The notes beneath the pieces are model-generated. The model ran no database searches, was not told where the DNA came from, and was given only the letters and a program-made list of their open reading frames with translations. The position numbers and the translations under genes were made by a program. DNA of 64,000 bases, taken from NCBI GenBank assembly GCA_033558025.1, contig JAUCEF010000004.1:3348001-3412000 (forward strand). Direction: 5' to 3'. This document shows, in pieces, positions 33,799 to 42,945 of this stretch (within the stretch, counting starts at the first letter, position 1; every line of letters starts with the position of its first letter). The DNA comes from Phytophthora sp. 'mugwort'. Taxonomy: Eukaryota > Oomycota > Peronosporomycetes > Peronosporales > Peronosporaceae.

Positions 33799-34275
33799 TT
33801 ACAGGATGGCGACGACGGCGTTGCCAACACCCACCAAGGTGGCGAGTACGCACGCGCCCCAACAAATGGCACGGTGCGGCTGCATGGCGTGAGCATACAC
33901 GTACGTGTGCATGCAGCGAGCGACAGTGTAGGTGATCATGGCACCGGCGTGCACCGTCGGGTTGCTGCCGGCCAGGATGCCGCCGCCGAAGACGAAGAGG
34001 GCGAAGGGGATCGACTCGAGGTCGTTGCTCACGATACGCGTCCAGCGGTGTTCGGCCTCGCGCGCCTTGAGCACCTTCTCGTCGTCGGTCTTGTCCAGGC
34101 CATACGTCTGCTTAAGGCCCTTGCCCATGGTCTTGGCCATGCTGAGGACGGCGTCCTCAGGCGGGCGGCTGCCCGAACGGAACTTCTTACCACCCTGCAC
34201 GAGCGTGGCCAGCAGGAACTTGACGTACAGCACAGAGCTGCAGGCGATGTAGACCTTGGTGTTGGAGTCAACCAT
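33799..34275 (-). CDS. MAPEG protein 2 (subfamily A)
   Basis: Intact single-exon frame of 158 residues starting MVDSNTKVYIACSS. Four hydrophobic segments are visible: residues about 5-30, 75-95 (SIPFALFVFGGGILAGS), 100-122 and 132-157. The conserved loop EHRWTRIVSNDLES corresponds to the glutathione-contacting region of MGST1/mPGES-1-like proteins (R..R..xNDLE). It probably lies in the ER or mitochondrial outer membrane and acts as a glutathione transferase/peroxidase, but substrates cannot be read from sequence. Second of six tandem minus-strand copies; the 413-bp gap to copy 1 holds no gene. Confidence 0.9.
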   Translation of the reverse strand: MVDSNTKVYIACSSVLYVKFLLATLVQGGKKFRSGSRPPEDAVLSMAKTMGKGLKQTYGLDKTDDEKVLKAREAEHRWTRIVSNDLESIPFALFVFGGGILAGSNPTVHAGAMITYTVARCMHTYVYAHAMQPHRAICWGACVLATLVGVGNAVVAIL

Positions 34276-34503
34276 GGCGTTGCGGGGCTCTCGGCTTGTT
34301 CGGATTTGCGATCTGCCAACGTAAGGCCGACAACCGATTACGTTGACGACGTCAATGACGTAGGGGTCAAACGTTTACAGAAACGTGTCCCAGAATCACT
34401 GGCACATCAAGAACGTGCTGCATGTTTGAGGTCTGGTCTGCATAGGGTTGGACAACTACATTGATGGTGACGGCTTTAATAGCTTGATCTGCGCTTCACC
34501 TTT

Positions 34504-34972
34504 GTGCTAGTTGAGGATGGCCACGACGGCGTTGCCAGCGCCCACAAGCGTGACGAGCACGCCAACGGCCTAGCAGATCGTGCGGTGCGGCTGCAGTGCG
34601 TTGAAGTAGACGTACGTGTGCAGGCAGCGCGCTGTCGTGTAGACGGTCATGGCGCCGGCGTGGACGACCGGGTCGCTGCCGGCGAGGATGCCGCCGCCGA
34701 AGATGAAGAGCGCGAACGGGATGGATTCCAGGTCGTTGGCGATCACGCGGCGCCAGCGGTGCTCCGCCTCGCACGCCTTGAGGATGCGTTCATCGTCCGT
34801 CTTGGTGAGACCGTAGTCTGCTTGATCTTGGTCATGCCGAGCTTTATGTCCTCGGGTGGGCGTCCACCGGAGACGAATGTCTTGCCGCCCTGGGTCCACG
34901 TGCACGCCAGGAACTTCAGGTACAGCATCGAGCTGCACGCCCTTACACCTTCACGTTGCCATCGACCATGGA
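34504..34972 (-). pseudogene. MAPEG protein 3 (subfamily A), broken
   Basis: The start at 34972 gives MVDGNVKV, then a frame change with an immediate TAA. The body continues with LYLKFLACTWTQGGKTFVSG, a second shift near 34825, then HRWRRVIANDLESIPFALFI and HAGAMTVYTTARCLHTYVYF. A TAG at about 34572 replaces the tryptophan seen after HRxxC in the sisters. Two shifts and one stop mark a true pseudogene of the subfamily A type. Confidence 0.88.
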
Positions 34973-35239
34973 GACTCTTGAGAACTGGAGCTGGAGCTGT
35001 CGAAGCGAACCGGTAGATCGGATTTTGAGCGACGGGTCTGCACAGATCGAGAGGCGCTGGAGAGATAGCGAACCTTGATGTGGTGGGCGCTCTTACTGTC
35101 CGAGGTTGACGTGTACCTGATGGTTCACATTGGGACTAGAGGCTTCTTACACCTTCTGCGGCAAAGGCTTGGGGGTCTACAATAAGTGCATGGATTTTAT
35201 TGATGATATTGCTGCTAAAGCCTAGCTGCACCCACACGT

Positions 35240-35734
35240 CTAACTAGAGAAGGCGCCAAAGAGCGCGTTGCCGGCACCGGTGGTGATGAAGATGACACCG
35301 AACAGCCAGCACAGCGCGCGATGCGGGTGCATGGCGTTGGCGTAAGCCACGGTGTGGAAGCAGCGCACCGCCGTGTAGCCTACCATGGCGCCGATCTGCA
35401 CGGCCGGGTTGCCCTTGGCCATCACGCCAGCGCCGAAGACGACAAGGGCCAGCGGGATGGACTCGAGGTCGTTCTGCACGATGCGGCGCCAGCGCAGCTC
35501 CGTGATCTTGGCCTTCTGGAGCTTTTCGCTCTCCTCCTTGATGGTGTCGGGTGGCGTAACCAGGCCGTACGTCTGCACGGGATTGCCCTTGGCCAACGGC
35601 AGTTTCTTGTCCTCGGGCGGGCGGCCGCCGGCCTTGAAGGTTTTGGTGGCCTGGACGCCCGTGGCGAGCACGAACTTGACGTACAGCACGGCAGCGCACG
35701 TCACGTAGGTCTTGAGCTCGGTGGACGCTGACAT
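35240..35734 (-). CDS. MAPEG protein 4 (subfamily B)
   Basis: Intact 164-residue single-exon gene starting MSASTELKTYVTCAAVLYVK. It has four membrane helices, the loop ELRWRRIVQNDLESIPLALV and a longer acidic-basic insertion (PPDTIKEESEKLQKAKI) before it. It differs from copies 1-3 by QNDLES[IL]PLALVVF instead of [AS]NDLESIPFALF. It is presumably an ER-membrane glutathione-dependent enzyme. An oomycete-type initiator lies 31-46 bases before the ATG. Confidence 0.9.
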   Translation of the reverse strand: MSASTELKTYVTCAAVLYVKFVLATGVQATKTFKAGGRPPEDKKLPLAKGNPVQTYGLVTPPDTIKEESEKLQKAKITELRWRRIVQNDLESIPLALVVFGAGVMAKGNPAVQIGAMVGYTAVRCFHTVAYANAMHPHRALCWLFGVIFITTGAGNALFGAFSS

Positions 35735-35764
35735 GATAGAAAACCGTGCAGCTAGAGGAGAAAT

Positions 35765-35780
35765 GCAAAATGGAATGATC
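35765..35780 (-). promoter_or_regulatory. Oomycete initiator upstream of MAPEG 4
   Basis: The minus strand reads GATCATTCCATTTTGC, which fits the initiator plus flanking motif (TCATTYY...ATTTT) at a start-site distance from the ATG at 35734. The other intergenic gap in this block (36516-36905) shows no further gene. Confidence 0.5.
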
Positions 35781-36038
35781 TTGTCACGGCGCGTAGTTAT
35801 GACCTGACAGATGTCACACTAGCAAATTGATGGCGTGAATGTCACGTCCGTCATTTGCCGTTTACGGACGGTACCGCTGGTTGACATGTTTCAACTTAAT
35901 CGGGAGGATAGCCGAATTAATACTACATAACGTTAGTACATTTTTGATCAGCATTTTAAGGTAACGGAGACCAAGCAGTCCTGACCACGATGCTCCTACC
36001 TATTACTAATAGGCAAGGAGCTACAGCTACACGCTAAG

Positions 36039-36515
36039 CTAATTGAAGACACCGACGACGGAGTTGACACAACAGGCAACTATCGTGAACACGCCGATGC
36101 GCCAGCACCACGCGCGGTGCGGCTGCAGCATGTTGGCGTACGCGTACGTGTGGAAGCAGCGCACGAAGGTGTAGATTGTCAGGCAGACGACGAAAAGCTC
36201 CGTATTGCCACCGGCGAACACGCCTCCGAGGAACACGACTAGAGCTAGCGGGAGAGATTCGAGGTCGTTCTGGATGATTCGTTTCCAGCGGTGCTCGATC
36301 TCACGCAACTTCATGAGTTCCGGGTCATTGTCGTCGCCGAGCAATCCGTAATTCTGCTCGCGCCGGCCTTGTGCAAGAGCCAAATTCTTGTCCTCAGGCG
36401 GTCGGCATCCAGCGTCGAAAGTCTTGGTAGCCTGGATGCCCGTGGCGATGACGAACTTGAGGTAGAGGATGAAAGCGCAGACGATGTAGGCCTTCAATTC
36501 CGTCGATCCGCTCAT
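36039..36515 (-). CDS. MAPEG protein 5 (subfamily B)
   Basis: Intact 158-residue gene starting MSGSTELKAYIVCAFILYLK. It keeps EHRWKRIIQNDLESLPLALV, then a helix VVFLGGVFAGGN and a last helix ending near VVGVFN. Charged residues DDNDPELMKLRE precede the signature loop. It is the most divergent of the intact copies in helix 3 (ELFVVCLTIYTFVRCFH), which may shift substrate range (inference). Confidence 0.9.
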   Translation of the reverse strand: MSGSTELKAYIVCAFILYLKFVIATGIQATKTFDAGCRPPEDKNLALAQGRREQNYGLLGDDNDPELMKLREIEHRWKRIIQNDLESLPLALVVFLGGVFAGGNTELFVVCLTIYTFVRCFHTYAYANMLQPHRAWCWRIGVFTIVACCVNSVVGVFN

Positions 36516-36905
36516 CTGCTTTTATAATATAGCTGAGGATCCGAGTTTTTTGCGTTGTGCCATACCATTTCGCAACGTCAGGAATTGTAGCCATCAAGCT
36601 TGTTTACGTAACATACGGAATTTTAACCAATCTAATGCGGTTATTACGTTCCACCGCTCTCCCGCTTAAGTTGATTCATACAAGTTCAATATGCCCCAGC
36701 AGATCCCGAACGTCTGGCTGTTGCTCCACCTGCTGGCCGCTTGACTGACGCAGTTTAGGGGTATCATCAGCACAGAAGATCGATCGGCGGAGAAATAAAC
36801 TGCACGGTGCTTTGATCTTCTTCATCTGCAAAGGAATGGTAACATGACGTGCATTTTGCCTGGTGTTTACTCTGTTCTGGTATCTACCACAGTAGCTCTC
36901 CGTTC

Positions 36906-37388
36906 TTACGCGTACACGCCGACCACCGCATTGACGGCACCTGTCACAATGGCCACAACGCCGAGGCGCCAGCACCAGGCTCGGTGAGGCTGCAGTTTCT
37001 TGGCATAAGCGATGGTGTGGAGGCAGCGCAGCACCGTGTACGTCGTCATGGCCCCGATCTGTACAGCCGGGTTGATGCGGTCCTCGATGACCACGCCAAT
37101 GCCGAACACCACGAGGGCAAGCGGAATGGACTCCAGATCGTTCTGAACGATACGGCGCCAGCGATGCTCCACCTCGCGGGCCTTGAGAATCTTCTCGTCC
37201 TTCTCAGCTTCTGGGTCCATGCCGTACGTTTGTTTCGGGCGGCCTTTGGCTAACGGCAGGGCCTTGTCTTCCGGCGCACGGCCGCCAGCTTCGAATGTTT
37301 TCTTGGCCTGGATCATGGTCACGCGCAGGAACTTGAGATACAACACACTCGTGCATACCACATACGTCTGCAACACGGAGGAGCCCAT
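36906..37388 (-). CDS. MAPEG protein 6 (subfamily B)
   Basis: The ATG at 37388 (MGSSVLQTYVVCTSVLYLKF) gives 160 residues; the frame stays open upstream but has no ATG. The signature EHRWRRIVQNDLESIPLALV is intact, and there are four helices. It is head-to-head with ALG14, whose start is 131 bases away, so the two share a short divergent promoter region. Confidence 0.9.
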   Translation of the reverse strand: MGSSVLQTYVVCTSVLYLKFLRVTMIQAKKTFEAGGRAPEDKALPLAKGRPKQTYGMDPEAEKDEKILKAREVEHRWRRIVQNDLESIPLALVVFGIGVVIEDRINPAVQIGAMTTYTVLRCLHTIAYAKKLQPHRAWCWRLGVVAIVTGAVNAVVGVYA

Positions 37389-37501
37389 TGCGATTGTTTC
37401 TGAAGCCACTTGTGCAGGACGAGGGCGATTCAAAAATGATCAGGGCCATAGTTGCATTTCGTACCCCTGTGTAACCACACTGTAATCCTGAACGTAACCA
37501 C

Positions 37502-37518
37502 CTCATTGTCGCACAAAT
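37502..37518 (+). promoter_or_regulatory. Oomycete initiator at the ALG14 start
   Basis: CTCATTGTCGCACAAAT lies immediately before the ATG at 37519 and matches the initiator/flanking pattern. It implies a very short leader. Confidence 0.4.
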
Positions 37519-38378
37519 ATGGAGCTTTTTAACCAGTTAATGTGTCTCGGCGGCGCGCTGCTCCTGGCGGCTCTACTGGTCGCTATGCGCGTCTGGCAAG
37601 TGATTGTCCCTCAACGCGCGAAGGCTCCAATCTCCAGCTACTTGGAGCCTTTTTTCCACCATCAGAACGTAGTCAGGGGAACGAAAGACACGAATCGCCA
37701 GATTCGCGTCATGGCCGTGCTGGGCTCCGGTGGCCACACAACGGAGCTGTTGAAGCTTATGAAGAGACTCAAGAGAGACGTGTACACCCCTATCACGTTC
37801 GTCGTGGCCGAGACGGACAAGACCAGTCAGGCCAAGACCGAGCTGGACTGGAAGCCGACGGAAAGCGACTCTTTTGCCACCATCCCGCGCAGTCGAGAGG
37901 TGCGATGCAATACAGTATCGTGTAGTAAAGTATCTACAAAGTTTGACGATATTTGTATCTGTTGCTTCAGGTGGGGCAGTCATGGTCGTCTACAGTGTGG
38001 ACAACGCTGCGTTCATTCCAGTCATGTCTGGGTCTGGTCTACGACCGTCGTCCTCAGCTGGTGCTCTGCAATGGACCCGGTGCGTCACATTCAGTTAATG
38101 CATTGTTCGTCCATTGCGAGGTGGTTTGAGCTCATGGTTTTGCTGTCGTTTTGCTGCTCGCAGGCACTTGCATCCCGATATGTGCGGCAGTACTGTTGTT
38201 CCGCGTCTTGGGCATCCAGATGGACTCGAAGATCGTATTCTGTGAGAGTTTCGCTCGCGTGCAGCACTTGTCCCTCAGCGGCAAGCTGCTCTACTACGTG
38301 GCCGACGAGTTCGTCGTGCAGTGGCCGCATCTGCAGGCCAAGTACCCGCGCACCAAACATCTAGGTGTCGTTTGCTAG
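37519..38378 (+). CDS. ALG14: ALG14, UDP-GlcNAc transferase membrane-anchor subunit
   Basis: Exons 37519-37899, 37971-38079 and 38164-38378 join in frame to about 234 residues, the normal ALG14 length. An N-terminal membrane helix (CLGGALLLAALLVAMRVW) is followed by VMAVLGSGGHTTELLKLM, the glycine-rich GT-B motif with GSGGHT, then QLVLCNGPGTCIPICAAVLL and FCESFARVQHLSLSGKLLYY, all diagnostic of ALG14. It recruits ALG13 to the ER membrane to add the second GlcNAc to dolichol-PP-GlcNAc in N-glycan assembly. The C-terminus ends in KHLGVVC. Introns are 71 and 84 bp. Confidence 0.92.
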
Positions 38379-38730
38379 ATAAAGCTGTAAGTTCGCCGCG
38401 ACTACGTAAATGCGTCAGGATAGGATGTCAAGCGATCCAGCAAGAATGCGCCGTCGTTACACATGCCGTTTGCATGCTCTGTTGTAGGATAATTATACGT
38501 CTGTACAAACGTAGTCCCACAAATATAGTCATATCGTCCCACTTTTTGAAACACTGAAATAATCCATCTTTTCTCCTAATACCACTGAAATATTGTTATC
38601 TCGACCGTCGTGAGGTCGTAACCTCTTGCTTTCGCTATGCTCTCATACAAAGCAAAGTACGTGTACTGCGTGCCTATCCAAGCCATTGCCAGAGTCCGGT
38701 CGTCGCCAAGTCCCGCTCCATCCCACCTCA
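38379..38730. other. Intergenic between ALG14 and the amidase homologue
   Basis: No gene seen. It presumably carries the ALG14 3' region and the promoter and leader of the next gene. Confidence 0.4.
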
Positions 38731-39999
38731 ATGCATGCCTCCGTTGGCCGCGTCGGCTCCTCTACAGGCTCGCTGGGATCCAGCTCCGCTAACGCCGGCG
38801 CTTCGGGCTTCAAGGCGCCACCTACCACCGTCGAGCGGGTACGAACACGCCTTGAATCGGAGCTGCTCGGACAGAGGATGTTTTAATCGTTCTTAATTTC
38901 TTATTCGGGCACAGGTGATGACAGTGGCAGCCACACAGATGAGCTGTGGCAACCCCGAGGAGAACATCAAAAAGGCCGAGTCGCTCGTGCGCATCGCCAG
39001 CTCCCGCGGGGCGCAGGTGATTTTGCTGCAGGAGCTGTTCCAGTTCTCGTACTTCCCTATTGAGCTTAATGCCGGCAACTTCCAGCTGGCCACGACGCTC
39101 GAGGAGTCGGCGCTCGTGCAAGGCATGGCGCTGCTTGCGAAGGAGCTGCACGTGGTGATCCCCATCAGCTTTTTCGAGAGACACAGGAACTCATATTACA
39201 ACTCGTGCGCGGTCATTGACGCTGACGGAACGGTGCTGGGCGTTGTACGCAAGATGCATATTGGAGGTGAGGTGCCAAGTGGCAATTTGGTAGCAGCGGA
39301 AATGTTGTTGAGACTCACTTGTTTGATGTGTTACTGGACAGACCGTCTTGGATATAACGAGAAATATTACTTCACGCCTTCCGACGACTCGTTCAAAGTT
39401 TGGGACACGGTAAGTTGGACAGTAATAGCAACGAGAAGGTTTGGTCCATTGTGCTAAAAAATTATGTTGTTGTGCTAGCGCTACGGCAAGATTGGTGTGG
39501 CTATTGGATCGGACCAGTGGTACCCGGAGGTGGCGCGCAGTTTGGTGGTGCAAGGGGCGGAGCTGCTGCTGTATCCAAGCGCCATGGGCAGCAATCAGTA
39601 TGACCCCAACTTCGACCCGCGCGACCAATGGCAGCGCGTGATGCAGGGCCATGCCGCGGCGAGTATGGTGCCCGTTATCTGCTCCAACCGCGTGGGCACC
39701 GAGGTCGTGGACGGTATCCATGTCACGTTTGTCGGATCTTCTTTCATCACAGGCCAAACTGGCGAAATGGTACGCAGAAGAAGATATTGTTCATTGGAAG
39801 ATCATACAGTTCAACAACCTAACGTTATCATCTTTTATTGTGCCAACAGCTTAAGATTGCCGACCGTGAGTCTGAAGGCGTGCTCGTAGAGAGCTTTGAC
39901 CTCGAGAAGTTCCATGTGCGACGAGCTAGTTGGGGTCTTGTTCGTGACCGCCGGCCGAATCTGTACGGAGCCCTCATGACACGTGATGGACCCCAATAA
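38731..39999 (+). CDS. N-carbamoylputrescine amidase homologue lacking the catalytic cysteine
   Basis: Exons 38731-38838, 38915-39266, 39342-39409, 39479-39769 and 39850-39999 join in frame to about 322 residues. The nitrilase fold is clear: VILLQELFQFSYFP with the catalytic glutamate, VRKMHI with the lysine, then GYNEKYYFTPSDDSFKVWDT. At the nucleophile position, where the family has VAICWDQW, this sequence reads VAIGSDQW, so the cysteine is replaced by glycine. Downstream parts are well kept (QGAELLLYPSAMGS, QRVMQGHAAASMVPVICSNR, SWGLVRDRRPNLYGAL). The family hydrolyses N-carbamoylputrescine to putrescine in the cytosol. This copy should be inactive unless the sequence or splicing is wrong. 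The first exon is a low-complexity Ser/Gly leader and is less certain. Confidence 0.85.
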
Positions 40000-40313
40000 G
40001 ACTCCTCAGCACCGAGGAGTATAGCGGAATGAACTTGGAGCAGACCAACCATAACAACCGACAGAAGCATAGAGTGCGTGTGCTGATCTGTCATATCGTC
40101 AAGGTATTGGCCGACCCATATACAACATCCAAGCCAAGAAACGTTACCCATATTGGCCCTCTAAATGTAGCAATGTGCCAAAATTTGATGTGTTTTTTTT
40201 TGGCTTGTGTATTTTTACGCGGATGCTGAAGCATCACCGCAACTAGATGGCTACACACGCTTATTCTACAGGTCAGTTGGTATTCTCCTGCTGTCTGCTT
40301 TCACTCACGCAGC

Positions 40314-41738
40314 ATGAACATCAAGGTTACGACTGTTCCTAAACCTGAAATCAGCCGCCGAGGCAACGCTCTGTCGGCTAGTCGACTCCGTGAAAAGCTG
40401 GCAGCTCGAAATGGTCCGAGACACTCGGTGTACTGGGTGCAACCAAAGAAAGATGAGACGCAATTGCCCAGCTATGCCAATGTGATGGAAGCTACCAACC
40501 TGGCGGCGACTACCAAGAAGATCGAGTACACGCTCCTAGGCAAGTACACGGGCGATTGGAAGGATGGGAAGAGACATGGCTACGGTGCCCTGCTGTACGC
40601 GAACGGCAACAAGTACGAAGGTGAATGGGTGGAGAACAAACGACAAGGTCGCGGTGTGTACTGGGTCGAGGAGAAGAAGAAACTGCGTAAGCAGTATGCC
40701 GGTGAATGGTTCAATGACCGTCGACACGGTCGTGGCACTTTTTTCCACGAAGATGGGAGCAAATTTGAAGGACAATGGCTACACAACAAGCGCCATGGTC
40801 ATGGTCGTATGATTAACGGTGACGATCAATCCGTCTACGACGGAGAATGGGTATATAACGAGCGATCTGGACGCGGTACACTAGTGCTGGGTAAAGTATA
40901 TAGCGTTGCTTTTATTACTATAAGTTAGGAACTTACATGTTTGTTGTTGATCCGAGACAGCTAATGGCGATCGATACGAGGGTCACTGGCTCAACGACAA
41001 GAAAGAAGGACCTGGTCAATACTTCTATAAGTCTACCCGTAAAATGTACGAAGGTGAGTGGGTCGATGGAGCGCCACAATGCGGGACGTATCACGACGAC
41101 ACCGAGTACAATTTGCAAGACGACGATCTTGAAGATGACGGGAGCCACAACGCGTTCCAGCTTCCAGAAGTAACGATTGCAGTATTCCCTCTCACTAATG
41201 TTAGCTTTCTCACCTTATCTTGAAACTTTGTTACGAACAGTTGGAGCTCGCACACCCGGATCAAGTGCTGAGTGCAGGTGTCGCCTGCATCCGTCAGGAC
41301 CGTGTGCGAGATCGTGCCTTCCACGATGTCGCCGACGATGACTATGATGCTGCAGCTCGACACAGCTCGATGCCCGCGACAGAAGTCGAGCCAGGTGTCG
41401 TCGTCTTCGACCAGACGATGCTGCGTACGATCCAGAGCGAGTTCGCTGCTCTCCTTACAGAACAAAGCGCCGCACGGAACGAAAGCTCTGACAAGCACAA
41501 CGTCAAGACCCGAAGTGGTTGCATCCCGTGCTCTAGTCTGCTTGGACTCATCGCCGTGCTGCAACTCGACGTCAGCGAAGAGCAGCTCGACGAACTCCTG
41601 CAAGAAATTGGCGCCGCCAGCGACACCCTCGTGTCGTTCGCCGAGTGCGTCGACATCTTGTCCCTGCTCATGGAGAGTCAGGAAGCACCTGTCTTTGAAG
41701 AAGAGGACGGAGAAGACGATGACGCCAGCAACTACTAA
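40314..41738 (+). CDS. MORN-repeat protein with helical, EF-hand-like C-terminus
   Basis: Exons 40314-40890, 40961-41169 and 41241-41738 join in frame to 427 residues. From about residue 78 there are seven or so MORN repeats, such as YTGDWKDGKRHGYGALLY, YEGEWVENKRQGRGVYWV, YAGEWFNDRRHGRGTFFH and YDGEWVYNERSGRGTLVL, the last ones split by the first intron. MORN arrays bind membranes or scaffold cytoskeletal and flagellar parts. The C-terminal 165 residues include VFDQTMLRTIQSEFAALL and LDVSEEQLDELLQEIG, an EF-hand-like helix pair without good calcium ligands, and end in an acidic tail. A flagellar or axonemal role is possible (inference). The 3' end is 139 bases from the uS15m stop codon, convergent. 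Confidence 0.88.
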
Positions 41739-41877
41739 ACACCAACACGTAGTGTAACAACAACAAGTAGTACACGCACGCTACCTTGGTCGGCAAAAGA
41801 GCTCTTCTGTTCCGTCCTGTCTTCTACCCTGCTCCATCCGTCATTCTACTCTCCTTGTGCTGCTGCTTGCTGTCCGC

Positions 41878-42366
41878 TTAGGTGAAACGAAGACCGAGTG
41901 CTGCCACCACCTCGCGGTACTTGTGAAGGTCCTTGCGGCGCAGGTACTTGAGCAGCTTCCGCCGCTTCTCCACCATGGCGATCAAGCCTCGTCGCGAGTG
42001 GTGGTCCTTCTTATGCCCCTGTGCATGCGCCGTGGAGCGAAGGATCTTTTGCGTGAGCACGGCGATCTGCACCTCGCTGGATCCCGTATCGCCCGGGAAG
42101 CGCTGGAACGTCTGGATAGCCGTGGCCACCTGCGCCTTGTTAAGCTCGTGCTGCGACGCGTTGCGCAGACTCAACACGGCCTTAAGCTGTGCGAGTGTCT
42201 TCTCCTCGTCCTCGTCCTGCGGCTTCACGTCGTCCAGCTGGAGCCCGAAACGGTAGCTCTTGTCGGCCGACACGCGCGGCGGCGCCATGTACGAAAAGCA
42301 GCGCGCGGCCGGCAAGGACGAGACCGCGGGGCGCGCGGCGCGGGTGAGGCGAGAGAGCGCGAACAT
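41878..42366 (-). CDS. MRPS15: Mitochondrial ribosomal protein uS15
   Basis: Single exon from the ATG at 42366, 162 residues (the frame also extends to a GTG at 42375). The N-terminus [20 protein letters not shown] is rich in R, S and A without acidic residues, a mitochondrial targeting signal. The S15 domain follows, with [39 protein letters not shown] and [20 protein letters not shown], the standard rRNA-binding pattern. It is part of the small mitoribosomal subunit, contacting helices of the 16S-like rRNA. It is convergent with the MORN gene. Confidence 0.95.
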   Translation of the reverse strand: MFALSRLTRAARPAVSSLPAARCFSYMAPPRVSADKSYRFGLQLDDVKPQDEDEEKTLAQLKAVLSLRNASQHELNKAQVATAIQTFQRFPGDTGSSEVQIAVLTQKILRSTAHAQGHKKDHHSRRGLIAMVEKRRKLLKYLRRKDLHKYREVVAALGLRFT

Positions 42367-42451
42367 GCTGGGCACTTTGCTGTGAGGCTAGGAATGGATG
42401 GACCGCTATTGGACAGTCGACGTCATTCTAGCGAGGTATAAATGTGATCTA

Positions 42452-42575
42452 GATCGAGTGAGAATAAGTATATATTATGTTAAAACATTATATATACTTA
42501 TTCTTACTTGATCATGTTAAAACATAATATATACTTATTCTTACTCGATCTATTATGTTAAAACATAATATATAT
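42452..42575. repeat. AT-rich hairpin repeat cluster
   Basis: Left arm 42452-42481 (starting GATCGAGTGAGAATAAG) and right arm 42484-42513 are inverted repeats of 30 bases with three mismatches. The right-arm unit is repeated directly at about 42521-42550 (ending ACTCGATC), and a third shorter palindrome, TATTATGTTAAAACATAATA, follows. The cluster can fold into long hairpins and lies 86-210 bases upstream of the uS15m start. It may be a MITE remnant. Confidence 0.8.
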
Positions 42576-42945
42576 ACCGTATTTGATATCTCATACTTCA
42601 TACCATTGATTCTTGAAGTTGTAGTGTTGTAAAGTGGACACGAGATGTACATGTACTGACGATTTTATGAACACTTCACAAATCCAGGAAATGTATTTTT
42701 CTTTCTTTATCTAATCCAACTGGGTATCGTTATCTAAGGTATCAATATCTCGGCTCGGATCCACTACATGACGAACCACCGGGACTTCTTCGAGAAGACG
42801 ATTGAGCAGATCCCAGTCGGGTTCTGTGTCGAGCAGCCTCTGTTCAACGACGTCCACCTGCGTTGTAGTCGCCTTCTTCAGGATGATTTGAGCTTTTTGA
42901 AAGCCACTTACAATAACGGAAATCGACAGCGATTTCCACGCTGCT
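42576..42945. other. No gene seen
   Basis: AT-rich to 42720. The rest probably includes the degraded C-terminal end or 3' flank of the pogo-type transposase on the minus strand, but no clear motif was read. Confidence 0.35.

Noticed and set aside
33736..34464. 242-codon plus-strand open frame over MAPEG 2
   Set aside because: Antisense shadow of a GC-rich, intact MAPEG gene; no domain of its own, and similar shadows lie over the other copies.
34504..35016. 170-codon plus-strand open frame over MAPEG 3
   Set aside because: Antisense to the MAPEG 3 pseudogene; composition explained by it.
41857..42441. 194-codon plus-strand open frame over uS15m
   Set aside because: Antisense of the ribosomal protein gene.
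42452..42575. CRISPR-like array
   Set aside because: Repeats are inverted and AT-rich with no unique spacers; a eukaryotic hairpin or MITE is the better reading.
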